Shown here in pieces: positions 20,440-32,669 of a stretch of 64,000 bases of DNA. The stretch is from Hydnum rufescens UP504 (Eukaryota > Basidiomycota > Agaricomycetes > Cantharellales > Hydnaceae): contig MU129048.1 in NCBI GenBank assembly GCA_014904985.1, positions 84,258 through 148,257 of the forward strand, in the 5' to 3' direction. Numbering within the stretch: the first letter of the stretch is position 1; each line of letters opens with the position of its first letter. The position numbers were made by a program, and so were the translations under genes. The notes under the pieces are model-generated. The model did no database searches, was not told the DNA's origin, and saw only the letters and a list, made by a program, of their open reading frames with translations.

Positions 20440-22680
20440 TTCTTCCTCCCAATATATTATCATGTTCAGCCCAGCAGTCCCCACAACTGATCCCGCATCT
20501 CTTGAGAGACTGGAAAGCGGCAATACTCCCAGTGGCCCTATTCTCAAGCAGCCAGATGCTGAATTTGGAGGAACTTTGGCTCGAGCCAAGCTTGAGCGCA
20601 GGTTGTTGTGGAAAATTGATTTGAGGATGTCAATTTTGGTACTCATCTATATGTACATGGCCTTGTTTGATTGCAAAGTTCCATCCTCGACCTATGTCTT
20701 GTTGTGCAAACTAGTTTGAATTATGTGAGTCCTTTACTCAGTGCATCTACTCTCTTTCATTTCACCATCTCTTGCAGATTGATCGGAATAATGCTGCAGC
20801 AGCTCATCTACATGGGCTCGAAAAGGATCTCCATTTGAAGGGACAGCAATCTCCTACTCCTTGGTGTCATTTGGTTTCTGATGTGGGGCAATTGTCCATC
20901 ACTCACTTTTCTCCCAGTGCTCAGCATTTTATATGTGGGATATATCATCTTTCAGATACCTTCGAATATGTTCCTGAACCATATTGGAAAACCCTCTGTA
21001 TATCTGCCTGCCTCTATGTTGATATGGGGGTGCATATCCATCCTCACAGGAGTCACAACAAAGTGAGCTATCTCTGTATTTTTTTTTTGGAAATTTTACA
21101 CATTTTTGGTATGGGCAGTTTCATGGGTGTGATGATCACCTGATTCTTCTTGGGCATTGTCGAAGGTTAATTCAATTTAATGCCAATGCCAAAAGCTATT
21201 ATTCTCCATATCGGACATCGTCCCGCTGCTTTCTTCCCTGGTGCCTTATTCCTCCTTTCAAAATGGTACATCTGTGCTATCATCTGTGTTTGCCATCTGA
21301 GCCGTCTTTTCAATCATTTCCATTGTCACTAGGTATAAATGGGATGAATTGGGCTTGAGAACTGCCCTTCTCTATTGTGGGAACCTTATCTCCAATGTGT
21401 TCGGCAGCCTGATTGCCACTGGGGTGCTTAATGGGATGGACGACAAGCTGGGTCACACTGCTTGGCAATGGTGTGCCTACTCTGGGTGCAGATATCATGG
21501 AACTGATTGCTCAGCATGCAGGATAGGTTGTTTTATATTGAGGGTGCTTTGATGATGTTTTCGCTGTTGTCACGGTATTCATCCTTCCCGATTTCCCAAG
21601 TACTTCCAAATTTTTATCCCCTCTTGAGCGCTGACTTGCAGAGGTGCATATGGCTGAGGATGTAGGGGAGACCGACAGTGAATCTGGGGGGCACTTGACA
21701 GGTTTGATATTGGCAGTGACAGACTGGAAGGTGTGTGCCTGCCCTAGCAAAAATATAATGTTTCTAAATCCCCTACCCTAGGTGTGGTGGATGGGACTGG
21801 CCCTGACAGCAATGGCTATTGGACTATCATACACATCAAATCTCGAGAATGGTACCTTCAAGCTGAGCTGATCGTCTTGTGCAGATTTAATCAATACTTC
21901 CCTAGTGAGTGTGCCTTTTGTCCCGACGATTATAAAGTGTGGTCCCAATTTCCAGGCTATAATAAACCATGGGGTTATTTTCAACAGCTCTCGCAGCAAC
22001 GCTCGGATATTCATGGATGATCATGCTCCTCCTCTGTGCACCACCATGGGGATTTGTGACTGTCATCATGTTTATAGTTGCTAGGTTTGGGATGGGATTT
22101 GGAAATGGTGATGATACGTCTGACCGATATAATCATTCAGGCATGGGGATAAAACTGGAGAACGATTTTTCCACATAATTACACCGTTGTCTATTGGGAT
22201 AGTTGGTTTCATCATCGTGCTCAGTGTGGAACCCCATTACTTTGCCTTGTTCACTTTTGGGAACCGGATAGTCAACTTGTTCAATTGATTTCCTCTCACT
22301 AAACCTGGATTCATCAGGTGCCTGATGGCTCAATCTTATGCTGGATTTATCGTTTTCCTTAGCTGGATCTCATAAGCTGCTCAACATAAGTGTCCTCATT
22401 TCCCAGTTCTAATCCCGTGTGGCAGGAATTCCTTCCCTCATCCTCCTGCTATATGTGGGGTGGTTCTCGCCCTGATCAATTCATTTTCTCAGTTCGGAAA
22501 TATCACCGGATCGTGAGTGCGTGCTATACATCTCAGTCATGATGCATAGTATATCTCTTCCCTCTGCCCACTGGCAGTTCCTGCTTTGATGCCAAATGGG
22601 AACCTTCTGATAGGAAAACCTCCAGTACTATTAGTAACTGGGACCAGCATACTTCAAGAGCCATCCAGGGGAGGTTGTAT
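20440..22680 (+). pseudogene. Second MFS transporter (Dal5-like), broken
   Basis: Plus strand: N-terminal ERRLLWKIDLRMSILVLIYMY at 20594-20655; a 53-nt intron at 20725-20777 (TTAT|GTGAGT...TTGCAG|ATTG) joining LNY to IDRNNAAAA; TM2-TM4 (IIFQIPSNMFLNHIGKPSVYL) at about 20940-21005; AAFFPGALFLLSKWY at about 21225-21270; ELGLRTALLYCGNLISNVFG at about 21345-21405. Later parts are in pieces, with a WDQHTSRAIQG segment near 22640-22672 like the family GHTKRA motif. Several frameshifts separate these. It lies head to head with the pseudogene at 18390-19890 and looks like a diverged paralogue. Confidence 0.75.
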
Positions 22681-22797
22681 ACATGACCATGAATTCCATT
22701 CATCATTTGAATAATCTGGACAGCCGAGCGAGCCTGGTTTGTGTATTGTGTGTAAGCCCATGTAAGCTAGGGACCTTCTCTGAGCCGACTCCATCAC

Positions 22798-24921
22798 TAG
22801 TGCACAAGGAGCTTCAGATCCGCACCCCAATTGACACACTTGAACAATGCGATTCCGTCGCCTGCAAGGCATGCCGAGGTGACATATCGGCCATGTGCCC
22901 CTCTGAGATTCATGCCACGGAGCTGCTCCAAGCCTGTGTGGACATGTCTGAGGAGATGCAACTTGGTTTCGACTGCAAAGATGGCGATGGTGTCCCCGAG
23001 CAGGTCAGTCTATGCGGGGAGGGGCGATTAGATGCGTAGAGGCAGGGGGTTGGGTAATGTATTGAGGGCAGGGAGATGAAGAGCTCTGCTGCATTGTAGA
23101 GACTGCCAATGGGGACAGTTGGGGGAAGAGTAGAGGTATTTGCGAGGAGCTCTTGGTGCTTTGTGCCGTCAAGGGGTGGGATCACTTCTTCAGTCAGGGT
23201 GTTACCCATTCTGTGAATAGTGTACATTTTCCCCTCTGTTCAGAATAAAAAAAAATAAGGCAATAATTGACAGTGTTGGGTTGAAGGAAAGGACCCATTG
23301 TTGGAGGGATAAAACCCTACTACGTATATTCTGCTTCAGGACCCAACTACCTCCTCAAACGAATCCAGATTATTCAATTCCAATCCTTCAAATACCTACC
23401 ATTCCTTTGATTGCCATACAAATTCTCCAAGACCCACTTTATTTCTCTTTCCTCCACCTTGTACACGAGACATTTATTTGTCTATCTCCAAGTCTTCAAC
23501 AGACTACCTCAAATTGTAGTTACTTCAAGCCCAGCCAACTGTGGCTCAGGCAATTCAACTTGCCTTGTTTGTTTGGTACCCAATCCATTATGCATTGCTC
23601 ATTGCCTTGGCGGGGATATACAGGTCCCAATTATATAATAAATATTACCTAATCCTTTGGATCCAACTCGTGGATTAGTCACATGTTAAATAGGGGCTAT
23701 TCCCATACTCTCAAGGAGTATTTTGCGAATATCTCCCTCATTTTTGATCGGATCGACTCGGCAAGATAGCTCCCAGAAAGCTACGATCAATATCTATCCA
23801 ACGGTACCATATACGCGTTTATCGGACGCGAACTGCATCCTCCAGGTCGATTTTACCTCATGCTCCACACTATCCTTCAGTATTTCGCGAATATCTCCAC
23901 CAGTTTTGATCCGATTCATTATTAACAACCACCCCTGGAAAGACGTTGAAAATCCGCATCGAATGGTACCAAGGGCAAAACGAGCGGATTAGAACTCGGC
24001 TTTCTGCAATTTAGTCTCCCCATGTCTCATTTCACTTTTACCTCCGCTTTTCTGATTATTAAAGGCAATTATGGTTCCGGCACCCTATGTCCGATGGAGG
24101 GTATGTCTAGGGCGACCAGTTCCACCTTTCCTCAAGGGATTCTGTTCAGTAGGAGTACCTTGGTTAAGCCATATTCCCCTATTCTGACTTGTTAATTGAA
24201 TATCTCCTTCAGTTTTGAAGCTTTTGACTCAATCTCTTTTTCATCATTTTTGCCTTAACCCCACCTTTCTGCCGGTTACCATGGCATTATTCCAAGATGT
24301 ATATTAAGTGCAGGGGATGCGAATTTTGATTGATTTCCCCCTCACCCTCAGTTTCTAAAGCCTTGAAGGACAGCTGTTGGCATCAGGGTGACTTCCAGAA
24401 TATACCTAGTATTGTTCACGCTTTGGATAGGCCCTCAAGAGGAGAGCCATCAGTGTGATTTCTGAATCAAATCATCCATTCATTCATTGTTAGAGCAAGC
24501 CTGCCCTAGCAAGACAAATTCTCAACCTCAAGGCCTTTCATTCAATCAGACCTTAACCTACAGATTGACTCCATGGCCCTCTCCTTTCGTCCTTGATTCA
24601 ACAATCTTGGACTGTGGCATAGTCTCTTAGGAGATTCCTGCTTACACCATATGCGCGATTTTTGCATGGATGCACTTGCTGAGTGGGACTACATGATGAG
24701 GACCAGGATCCACCAGATCCTGGAGGTTGCTGAATGAATCCCTTCATAGACCAGGTTCCATCATTTTTTTGGAGGTGCCATGCTTTGTCGACCTGCAAGG
24801 TAAGGGATGAAAACTTCATCACCATATTGCAAGCCCTATGTATATATTTAATGTGGGGGGAGGGCGGCATTTTTAGTTCACGAGGATGAGTCCTGGTTTG
24901 CGAATGTAAGTTCTGAAGCAA
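22798..24921 (-). pseudogene. 7-bladed beta-propeller lactonase, split by a solo LTR
   Basis: Minus strand, 3-prime part: YTIHRMGNTLTEEVIPPL (about 23165-23225), LYASNR (about 23030-23050), then in another frame GDTIAIFAV, GLEQLRGMNLRGAHGRYV and GDGIALFKCV (22830-22995), ending at a TAG near 22798. The 5-prime part, beyond the LTR at 23298-24646, has KNDGTWSMKGFIQQPPGSG (about 24715-24770) and, after a frame change, PGPHHVVPL. This order matches fungal 6-phosphogluconolactonase-like lactonases (roughly 350-400 residues). The predicted acceptor CTGAACAG just 5-prime of YTIHR suggests the LTR landed in or beside an intron. The frameshifts make it a pseudogene. The enzyme N-terminus is not found. 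Confidence 0.65.
23298..24646. mobile_element. Solo LTR in the lactonase gene
   Basis: 1349 bp, TGTTGGAGGG to CTTACA, flanked on both sides by CCAT (positions 23294-23297 and 24647-24650), a 4-bp target-site duplication. It has the same family structure as 16116-17490, including the GATCGGATCGACTCG module. No internal retroelement sequence remains. Confidence 0.85.
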
Positions 24922-26541
24922 ATCTGGTGGTGCATATTGATATTATTAGGCCACTGCATGTACTGATCGACTGGCACCCTCAAACAGCCGAAGGGGCCAA
25001 CATGATTCAAGAAGCACAAATTCGACTATCCCCACATTACCATTCAGCGGTTAGACACATTTTGAAGGTTTAATAATACAGTATATCAATATTGCATTTG
25101 GTTTGCAAGAATGAGAAATCACCCAAATAACAGAAGCTGAAAAATTCCAAGCAGGCAAGCAGTTATAATTCGGAATATTCAATTAGAACATGCTCTGGGC
25201 CAAGTCCATAGCAATCGATTGATGATGTTTCGTGCAGAGTCATGTATGACAGCAAGCAAAAAAAGGGTGTCATTTGAATCCAAGCATGTGTGTAGGCCTC
25301 AATGAGCATTGGTCTCATCCCAAGAAGGAAGAAGGTAATGCCCGTGGATAAAAGTAACACCCAGATTGTGCAGTCATTGCCAGGGCTACAAGGGCAGGAA
25401 AACAATCAGGCGGCAGTTGCCAACTCAGGAGTGAATTGCGGACATTGTTCCCAACCCAAAACTCATTATTTCAAGAATCAGATGGTGGACCTGGGTTCAA
25501 ATATGATTATTAGACAAAGGACCCCCCCCCATCACATGACGTCCCAGTGAGTGGTAACACTCAATGTGAGCTATCGTTCTACTTTCCATCATACACATAT
25601 ATGCCCTAAGAACATCATCCTTTTACCCATCCACAGTAGGGACACCACTACCAGCACTGGGAATAGTGGAGATGCAAAAAAACAACAACCAACCTCCACA
25701 GCAACCATGGGCACCTCCAAGTCCCTACCACCCTCCGGATTGCCACAACAGTTCCATCCCCTCCTGACATCCTCGTGTCCCTTTGCACCCCATGTAGTAG
25801 CAAGTTCACACAACAACCCAGAGCACGTAACACTCTACCACCATCAGAATCTGCAGACACTGGACCATCGCGACGCATCTCCTGCCTACACACCCCGCAA
25901 TGCAGTGTCTCCAGCAGGGTGCGCACATCCCCAACCCCACATGATGGGGTCTCCTCGACCTCATCTCGGCCTTGTTCTGCTTCCTCATTGGTATGGTGCT
26001 TTGTTTTGTGGATAGGAGCATGGTATGTGAGGGGTGCTGCATAGTGGGGTTTCGGGATGGTCTCCTGTCGTGGTTTGATGATGAGACCATAACGATCAAC
26101 AACAACTTGACTAGGGGTATTTCTCCTGTTGGCGTTATGTACGGTTCTAATTGATGCTATCTTCTTTTACTACTTGTTTGTCTAATCTCTTCATCCTGCC
26201 ACTCCACATTCAGAATTTGTATGTGCAATATTACAGTGTCCCACAACCTTGGAGGATCTTTTATTGGGCCTGATATACTAAGACTGACATCAGAGCCCAA
26301 GCCAAACTGAGAAAGGCCAAGTCCACGATTCGACCACTTGAAGTTGGACATCGGATGGCCTGAGAAATAGTGCAAGAGAAAACGTCATCCAAAGCACTAT
26401 ATTAGTCACTGTCTCATTCCATGTTCCCTGAGCTCAGTGCGAGGCACGAGCCCCTAGCTCCAGGACTTGATAAGTGTAGTAGATCCAATTAAGCAAGATG
26501 TTCCTTTTTTCCCCAATAGTAGAGTCTACATTTTAGTCTGA
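24922..26541. other. No gene recognised
   Basis: Short ORFs on both strands (for example 25163-25405 minus, with one hydrophobic segment, and 25551-26015 plus, Ser/Thr/His-rich) show no family I recognise. The 3-prime part probably includes the leader of the YR element that starts at 26542, but its terminal repeat was not identified. Confidence 0.4.
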
Positions 26542-28103
26542 GTGTCCCACACTACGGCTCAATCCAGAACAGCTCCTCATCAGCAATTCACTCGTCTTGC
26601 TCACCCCATCCGTTCATACACCACACGTGCACTTGAGAATTTTTCTATCTCACCCATGGCTGGTTCTTCAAGCTCTGCTACTCCCTCTACTGGTCCTATG
26701 TCTACTCCTAACCCTTTTGCAGGGTTTACACTGAAAGACGTCACTCTGCTGGGACCACACATGCTTGCCCTGGGTGAAGAAGTGCATAACGTTGCATTCC
26801 ACATGACTCTCCCATCCTTCTGTGCCATGCACCCATCTCTCTCGCACCCTCTTTCCCCTGCAGACATGCATTCCTTTGCACGCGAATGTGAGAAAGTCAG
26901 CTTTGCGTACTCGCAGGCTCTGTCATCCTCCGGCTCTCCTGAAGTTTCACCACCTGCTACTACCACCTCAACATCCTTGCTGACCTCCAAACTTAGCTTT
27001 GATACTCTCCCAGTATACTTGTGCCCAAACCATGGTATAGAGTTTGTTCCCAGAGATCTAAGGCAGACAATTAAGGTGCAGCACTACGTTCCTCTGAACA
27101 TGCTCACATTTGATGCCCTCCAGCATTGGTGTCGCAATGAGACTGTTCTCTCCACGGAAACTGTTAGGGCACACCTTGATGATGGAACCTCCTCCAAGGT
27201 CACTATCATTTCTACATCTCCTTTCCTCACTGGTGAAGACAATCTAGACAAGATTCAATGGGAGGAAGGAGCCTCCAATCTTGTCGCCACAATCAGAGAG
27301 GTGCTTGGCAGTGGGTTTGGTGACATGTTCCACTCATGGTTCAAGAAGCTCCAAACCCACTATCTCTACATGTCACCCCTGGATTTTCCCATCATTTGAT
27401 GCTTTGACATTGCCAAGAGGAAGCAATGGTTCGCCTCCCCTTCATCCTTGATGACAGCCTCTTTGGTGAACTGGCAGAGTTTGCTTCTGAGATTTGCTGC
27501 GAGCAGCATGATTCCTTCATTGAGGCCAAGGTCTCTGAGTGTCTCAATACACTCTCTGCTCTTCTGAACACACTGCCAGCTCATGTAATTGCCCCAGCTC
27601 ACTCAGCTCATCCCTGCACCCATGACCGCACCCCTTACAATCATCCATTTCCTTCAAGCTCCCAAGGTGTGGCAGCAGGCTCGGGCAGCTGCTGTCTCTG
27701 TGGGCGCTCCGGCCATACCACAAGATCTTGCCATGAGAAGTTTACTGCAAAGGGAGCCCCTACCAAGTCCTGTTTCCAAGATGGCAAGCTCACCCTCGCC
27801 AGCAACACTAGCTCTGTCCTCTGCTTCTACTTCAATACCCGTGGCTGCCCTCAACAGCCTGGCTCAGGACATGGGCCCACAAATGCTCCATCTGTCTCGA
27901 TGGATCTCACAGTGCCCAATCCTGTCAGCTCCAGCTTTGATGCTCCCATGACCCCTCTGCTTGCCAATGTCTTTGAGAGATATCTTTATCTATTTTCCCT
28001 GACTTCAAGATACCCTGACCTCTGTTCTTTCATTCACCAAGGCTTTCCTATGGGCCCAATTCCCCTGCTGTCTCACATTGTAATCCAAAAAAAACCACTA
28101 TAA
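26542..28103 (+). pseudogene. YR retroelement Gag-like protein
   Basis: Two frames (26542-27399, 285 residues, and 27426-28103, 225 residues) belong to one protein. The first ends LDFPII then TGA; the second resumes MVRLPFILDDSLFGEL after a frame change. The second carries a zinc knuckle CX2CX4HX4C (CCLCGRSGHTTRSC) at about 27692-27733 and a further C..F......C segment (CFYFNTRGC) at about 27822-27850, a pairing I associate with Gag-like proteins of fungal tyrosine-recombinase retroelements. The start may be the Met at 26656 rather than 26542. It is followed directly by the RT region. Confidence 0.65.
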
Positions 28104-28363
28104 GACCCCTCAGGAAGCTAGCCTTGTCCAGGAATACTGGGACTCTGAGATTGCTCTTGGACATATGGCAGGACCAATGCCTGTCTCTTCAGCACAGGCC
28201 CTGCTCCACTCACACTTTTGCACCTCCCCCATTGGTCTTGTTCCCAAACCTGGTAAACCTGGGAAATGGCACATCATTCATGACCTCTTGTTCAAAGGAA
28301 GTGATTGCATTCCTGAAGACCATAAAACTGTCTGGGTAAAGTTTGACAATTTTGCCTCCTGGT

Positions 28364-29055
28364 GAGTGTTTCCTTTTCTTCCCCCCTCAATTCATGCCTG
28401 CACACCCCCCCCCCCATCTCCACCCTAGTGTTTGCACTCTCACCACCTCCCTTCCATCATCTTATGCCCCAGTGTGCTGTCACATCCTTGCCTTTGGGCA
28501 GTGTTGTTACCATGTTGTCACGTTATCCATGCCAGTGCATGTGTCTTGTTATCCGTGCCAGTGCACGTTGTCTTGTGATCCGCACCAGTGCATGTTGTCT
28601 CGTTATCCATGCCAGTGCACATTGTCTCATGATCCATGCCAGTGCACATTGTTTTGTTATCCATGCCAGTGCATGTTGTCTCGTTATCCATGCCAGTGCA
28701 CATTGTTTTGTTATCTGTGCCAGTGCACATTGTCTCATTATCTGTGCCAGTGCACATTGTTTCGTTATCCATGCCAGTGCACATTGTCCCATTATCCATG
28801 CCAGTGCGCATTGTCTCGCTATCCATGCCAGTGCATGCTGTCTCATTATCCATGCCATGCATGCTGTCTCATTACCCATACCAGCACTTGCTGTCTGTCC
28901 TCTCGTCCTCTCATCCTCTTGTCCTCACTTTGGGCATCAGTGTCCTCCCTCCCTTGGAGCTCCTCTCCCTCAATTAATTTTCCAGCGCGTGCCAGTATAG
29001 CTTTGTTTTCTTACACTCTTATGCTGCCCCCCCCCCAGGGTAGCTACAGCTCCGC
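28364..29055 (+). other. Intron-like insert in RT containing a minisatellite
   Basis: The RT frame stops at TGGTGAGTGTTT (donor-like GTGAGT) and resumes after GTAGCTACAG|CTCCGCTGG near 29052 with LRWAAQIDID. The ~690-nt interval holds C runs (28408-28420, 29027-29035) and the 27-bp minisatellite. Most introns I see in this window are 50-120 nt, so this one is expanded if real. Confidence 0.5.
28515..28880. repeat. 27-bp minisatellite (about 13 copies)
   Basis: Unit ATCCATGCCAGTGCACATTG plus TCTCGTT, 27 bp, with variants at few positions (CATG/CACG/CACA, TCTC/TTTT). Because 27 is a multiple of three, every frame stays open: minus strand reads MDNETMCTG repeats, plus strand reads CQCTLSRYP or IHASAHCLV repeats. 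These long ORFs are therefore expected by chance and are not annotated as genes. Confidence 0.9.
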
Positions 29056-30228
29056 TGGGCTGCACAAATCGATATTGATGCTGCATACCACCAAATCCCT
29101 ATTGTATTCAATCACATGCCCTTCACTGTCATCGCTTGCCAGGAAGCAGGGAAAGTCATTATTGACCATTGTTTTCCCTTCAGCTGCTGTTCATCTGGTG
29201 GAAATCTTGGCATGGCACTTGATGCCTCTATGGATATCCTGAAGTCTCGCCTTCCTATTCCTTTCTATGGGAAATGGGTTGACAATATAGTCCCTTTTCG
29301 AGTCCCGCTCTCAGCCACTGATGGTGCCTACCAATATGGCTATTCTTTCCAAGACTTCACTAGCAGTCTGAGAGAATTTGGCTGGCAACTCTCTGCATCC
29401 AAGCTGGTTGATTTCTCCTTCACCCCATGTTACATCGGCTTTATCTGGGACCTTCCTTATAAACTTGTATCATTGCCCAAGGCCAAACGGGAAAAATTCC
29501 TGTCATGGACTATTGACTGGCTTGCCAAGTCCACATCTGCTGGCATGATGAAACATGACACTGAAATTCTTCTGGGCAGTCTGGGCCATGTTGTGGGCAT
29601 CCGTCTCATTGGCTGCTCTTTCCTCCTGGATACCCGATGGTTCATGGCTTCTTTCCTCAAAGACAGTTTTTTTGTAACCCGACTGCCAAGCCACTCTTGT
29701 GTCTCTGACATGATGATGTGGAAATCTCTTCTTTCTATTCCTAACGCCTTCTGATCTCTCCTGCCCTGGCCCACCATCAATCCTGACATCTGGGTTGATG
29801 CATCCACCAACTGGGGTATTGCCATCATTGTTGGCAAATGTTGGTGAGCATGGAAATTGAAACCTGGATGGAAACAGAATTGCTGTGACATTGGTTGGGC
29901 TGAATCAGCTGCCCTTGAACTTGCCACCTGCAAGATACTTGCTTGTAATATTCATCATGCATTTGTTACTGTCCATTCAGATAACCAAGGGTCCATAAGA
30001 CAGTTCTGGAAAGGCCGTTCACAGAACCTGGAATCTAATCTCTGCATTCATCATGCAGCTGAGCTCTCCATGCATGCAGGTGTTGATATCATTCCCACGT
30101 ATGTTCGTTTGGAGGACAACTGGGCCGACAGCCCATCCCATGGCCAAAATCTCAACCCCTCCTTTCGACTCCCACACATCTTTGCAACTCCAGCAGCGCT
30201 CGTTCCATTCCTCAGCGATGCTGAATGA

Positions 30229-31785
30229 CTCCAATGGGGGCTGTCCTCAGGCTGACCCTTGTGTTGGCTCACCATTCAGCACCCCTTCACCCATGCCTCG
30301 TACTCCTTCTCCACCTTGCTTCTTCACACCCTCACCACCACCTCCTCCCTCCTTCCCCTCCCCCCCAGCTTTCTCCCTCTCACCTCCCAGATTTCCCAAC
30401 CCAGTGGCAATGCCCCAATCTCACCCCACACTTGCATTCAAGCCCATTCATCCTTCTGTTCGTCCTGAGTTCATTGCCCTGTTCCCTCATATTCTGTCAC
30501 TTCATCAGGGTCAGAAGTCTAAGGGGAACTACTCCATCACTTCACATTGGCACTGTCCTCAGGTGGAGGCACATGAGTGGATTTTCTTCTGGGTCTCTGA
30601 ACACTCCTTGGTGCTGCGTTGTCACCTCGTTTCAGTTTTCTCCCAAGATTCCATTGCACACTATGACCACGGTCTCAGTCTCATGTGGGCCCAGTCGACT
30701 TGCTCTACTTACGGTGGGGCACTCATTGATTGGATTGCTTGGTGCGATGCAAATAGGATTCCTGAGGATGATCGCCTCCCAATCTCATGTGAACTCCTTT
30801 CCATGTTCATTGCCTCCAAGATTTCTCATGATGGAGCATCCCATGTGGGTAATATCATGTCAGGCTTGCAAGCCTGGCACATTGTCCAAGGCTTCAACTG
30901 GTCCTTTGGCAAGGATCCCCTAGTCTTAGGCCTGAAACATGCCATTTCTTCCAATGCACCACCTAGTACCTCTTGCCCACTTTGTCCACCCATCCTCATT
31001 GCCCACCTTGAGGCACTATGCCTCAATCTTGACCTTGTCTCCAACCCATTTGACATTTCTGTGTACGCTGTTGCTTGCTGCGCTTTCTGGGTGTTTCCCA
31101 CTTGGGCAAGCTGGTCATTAGCTCATCCTCAGACTGTGACCCTGAGAAACGAGTCTGTAGGGAGTGTGCCTTCTCTTGGGATTATCTTCCAGACATGACT
31201 ACACTATCAGGCACCCATTGGCACATCCCATGGACTAAGACAACCCAGTTCTGTGGGGCGACAATGGTCTTGACTGATCTTGCTGACATGGCAGACTGCT
31301 CTCCTGTTAAGGCACTCAAGCATCACCTTTCCTGCTCCTCCACTCTCCCAATGTCTGCCAACCTCTTTGCCTATTCCAACCCTCTATCCTCTGTTTCATG
31401 GTCCCTGATGATGAAGTCACTCTTTCTCACCTGCTGTTGTTCAATCTGGAAGGATGCTGGCTTGGGGGAGTGTGGTGGCCACAGCTTCAGAATTGGAGGT
31501 ACCACAGAACTGCTCATGCGAGGTTTCACTCACAAGTGGGTCAAGGTCCAAGGCCGGTGGTCCTTGGACACATTCCAGAGATATATTCGTAATACACTGC
31601 AGCTTCTGCAGGCTGAGATTCATCGTTATAGAAGAAGGTTGGGAGCTCTGATGACTGTCAAATCAAAATCTGGATCAGCCAGTGTGTGGATGGGAGACTG
31701 TATTTCTGTTGTTATTCGTTGGGCTGGTTCGCTTCAATGGTTGATCACACTCTGTAAGACGTGTATGGTGTTCAGTGGAGAATAG
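30229..31785 (+). pseudogene. YR retroelement tyrosine recombinase
   Basis: The N-terminal helical DNA-binding part (WAQSTCSTYGGALIDWIAWC, GLQAWHIVQGFNW) is at about 30690-30905. The catalytic part is in the next frame from 31075: FLGVSHLGKLV (usual R replaced by H, CAC at 31099-31101), the H-x-x-R box GHSFRIGGTTELLMRGF (about 31474-31524) and the tyrosine in FQRYIR (TAT at 31582-31584). A one-base frame break near 31090 separates the halves. This is the integrase of a DIRS/Ngaro-order element. Loss of the first catalytic Arg plus the frameshift means this copy is inactive. Confidence 0.75.
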
Positions 31786-32669
31786 GAAGGGATATGGACT
31801 AGCTGTAGTCAATGATATATCATGTAGGATGCTTATAGAAAGGCTTATACGTCGTTCGTGTTGTGTTGGTCTGTTTACTGATATTTGTGTATTCTTGTTT
31901 ATGTTCTCCTGGTCAAAATGCGGATATCTGTGGGTTATAGACTGGTCAGTGCTCGGTTAGTCTTGTTAGTATGTTTCTTTCTTCTTTCTTCAAAACCTGA
32001 TACGTATTTCGTTATGCTTACTTTTCCTTGGATGTCCAGCAACTCTAACCTTAGGTCCTGCAACTATCCTTGGCTTTAGTGATTCACGTAGAGGGCTACC
32101 AGTGGCTTTGTCTCAACAACCTTGAAGATGACTTAGCTCCAGATGGCTTATAGATAGACTGTTCTTTAGAGGCAAGCAGAAAAGTTGACAGTGGTTGACA
32201 GTAATGATTTCCAGAGAGGAGATTATTGTGTGGGGGTACAGGAAATCTACCAGCTTTTATACCTTTCTGAAGGTGGCTGTGTTTAAGAAATATGACTCCC
32301 CCATGGGTGAGTCATATGTGAGTCATAGGTGAGAACAAAAGAAAATAACAAGATGATGTAATAATGCGGTCATAGCTGAGTCATTCATAAAGAGAACAAA
32401 AGGAATCATGAGGGGTGATGTCATAGTGATGTCATTCATAGGAGAACAAAAGGAATCATGAGGGGGGTAATGTCACCAATTTGCTGAGCATGTGGAATGC
32501 TTGGAGCATGTGGTCACTGACCATGTGGAGCATTCTGGAGGCGAAATGAAAGGATATCTCCGGGTTTTGGAGATTAATTTGAGCATAGTCCAGTGGTTAA
32601 GGTGTTTTGTTGTTGGTTGATAATGGGAACAAGTGCATAGGATGGGATTCGATGCAGAAACAGCAGTTT
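31786..32669. other. Non-coding, YR element 3-prime side and short direct repeats
   Basis: No gene is seen. 32290-32475 contains partial direct repeats built on GAGTCATA and GAGAACAAAAGGAATCATGA followed by GGGGTGATGTCA, with two near-identical units about 55 bp apart. They could belong to the split direct repeats expected at the ends of Ngaro elements, but I found no matching partner upstream of 26542. Confidence 0.4.

Larger units (their letters stand above)
28104..30228 (+). pseudogene. YR retroelement reverse transcriptase and RNase H
   Basis: RT motifs in order: GLVPKPGKPGKWHIIHDL (about 28230-28285), QIDIDAAYHQIPI (about 29070-29110), SGGNLGMALDASMDIL (about 29195-29240), then the catalytic block as KWVDNIVPFR (about 29273-29302). 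The second catalytic aspartate is replaced by asparagine (AAT at 29284-29286), so the enzyme should be dead. RNase H follows with WVDASTNWGIAI (about 29790), WAESAALELA (about 29900) and HSDNQGS (about 29976). In-frame TGA codons fall at 29752-29754 and about 29845. RT is interrupted between FASW (28362) and LRWAAQIDID by an intron-like segment at 28364-29055. The RT-RH-YR order without a hydrolase fits Ngaro-like elements. Confidence 0.75.

Noticed and set aside
28343..29242. 299-residue plus ORF and repeat ORFs on both strands over the minisatellite
   Set aside because: The 27-bp unit keeps every frame open; the translation is a simple nine-residue repeat and RT continues on either side.
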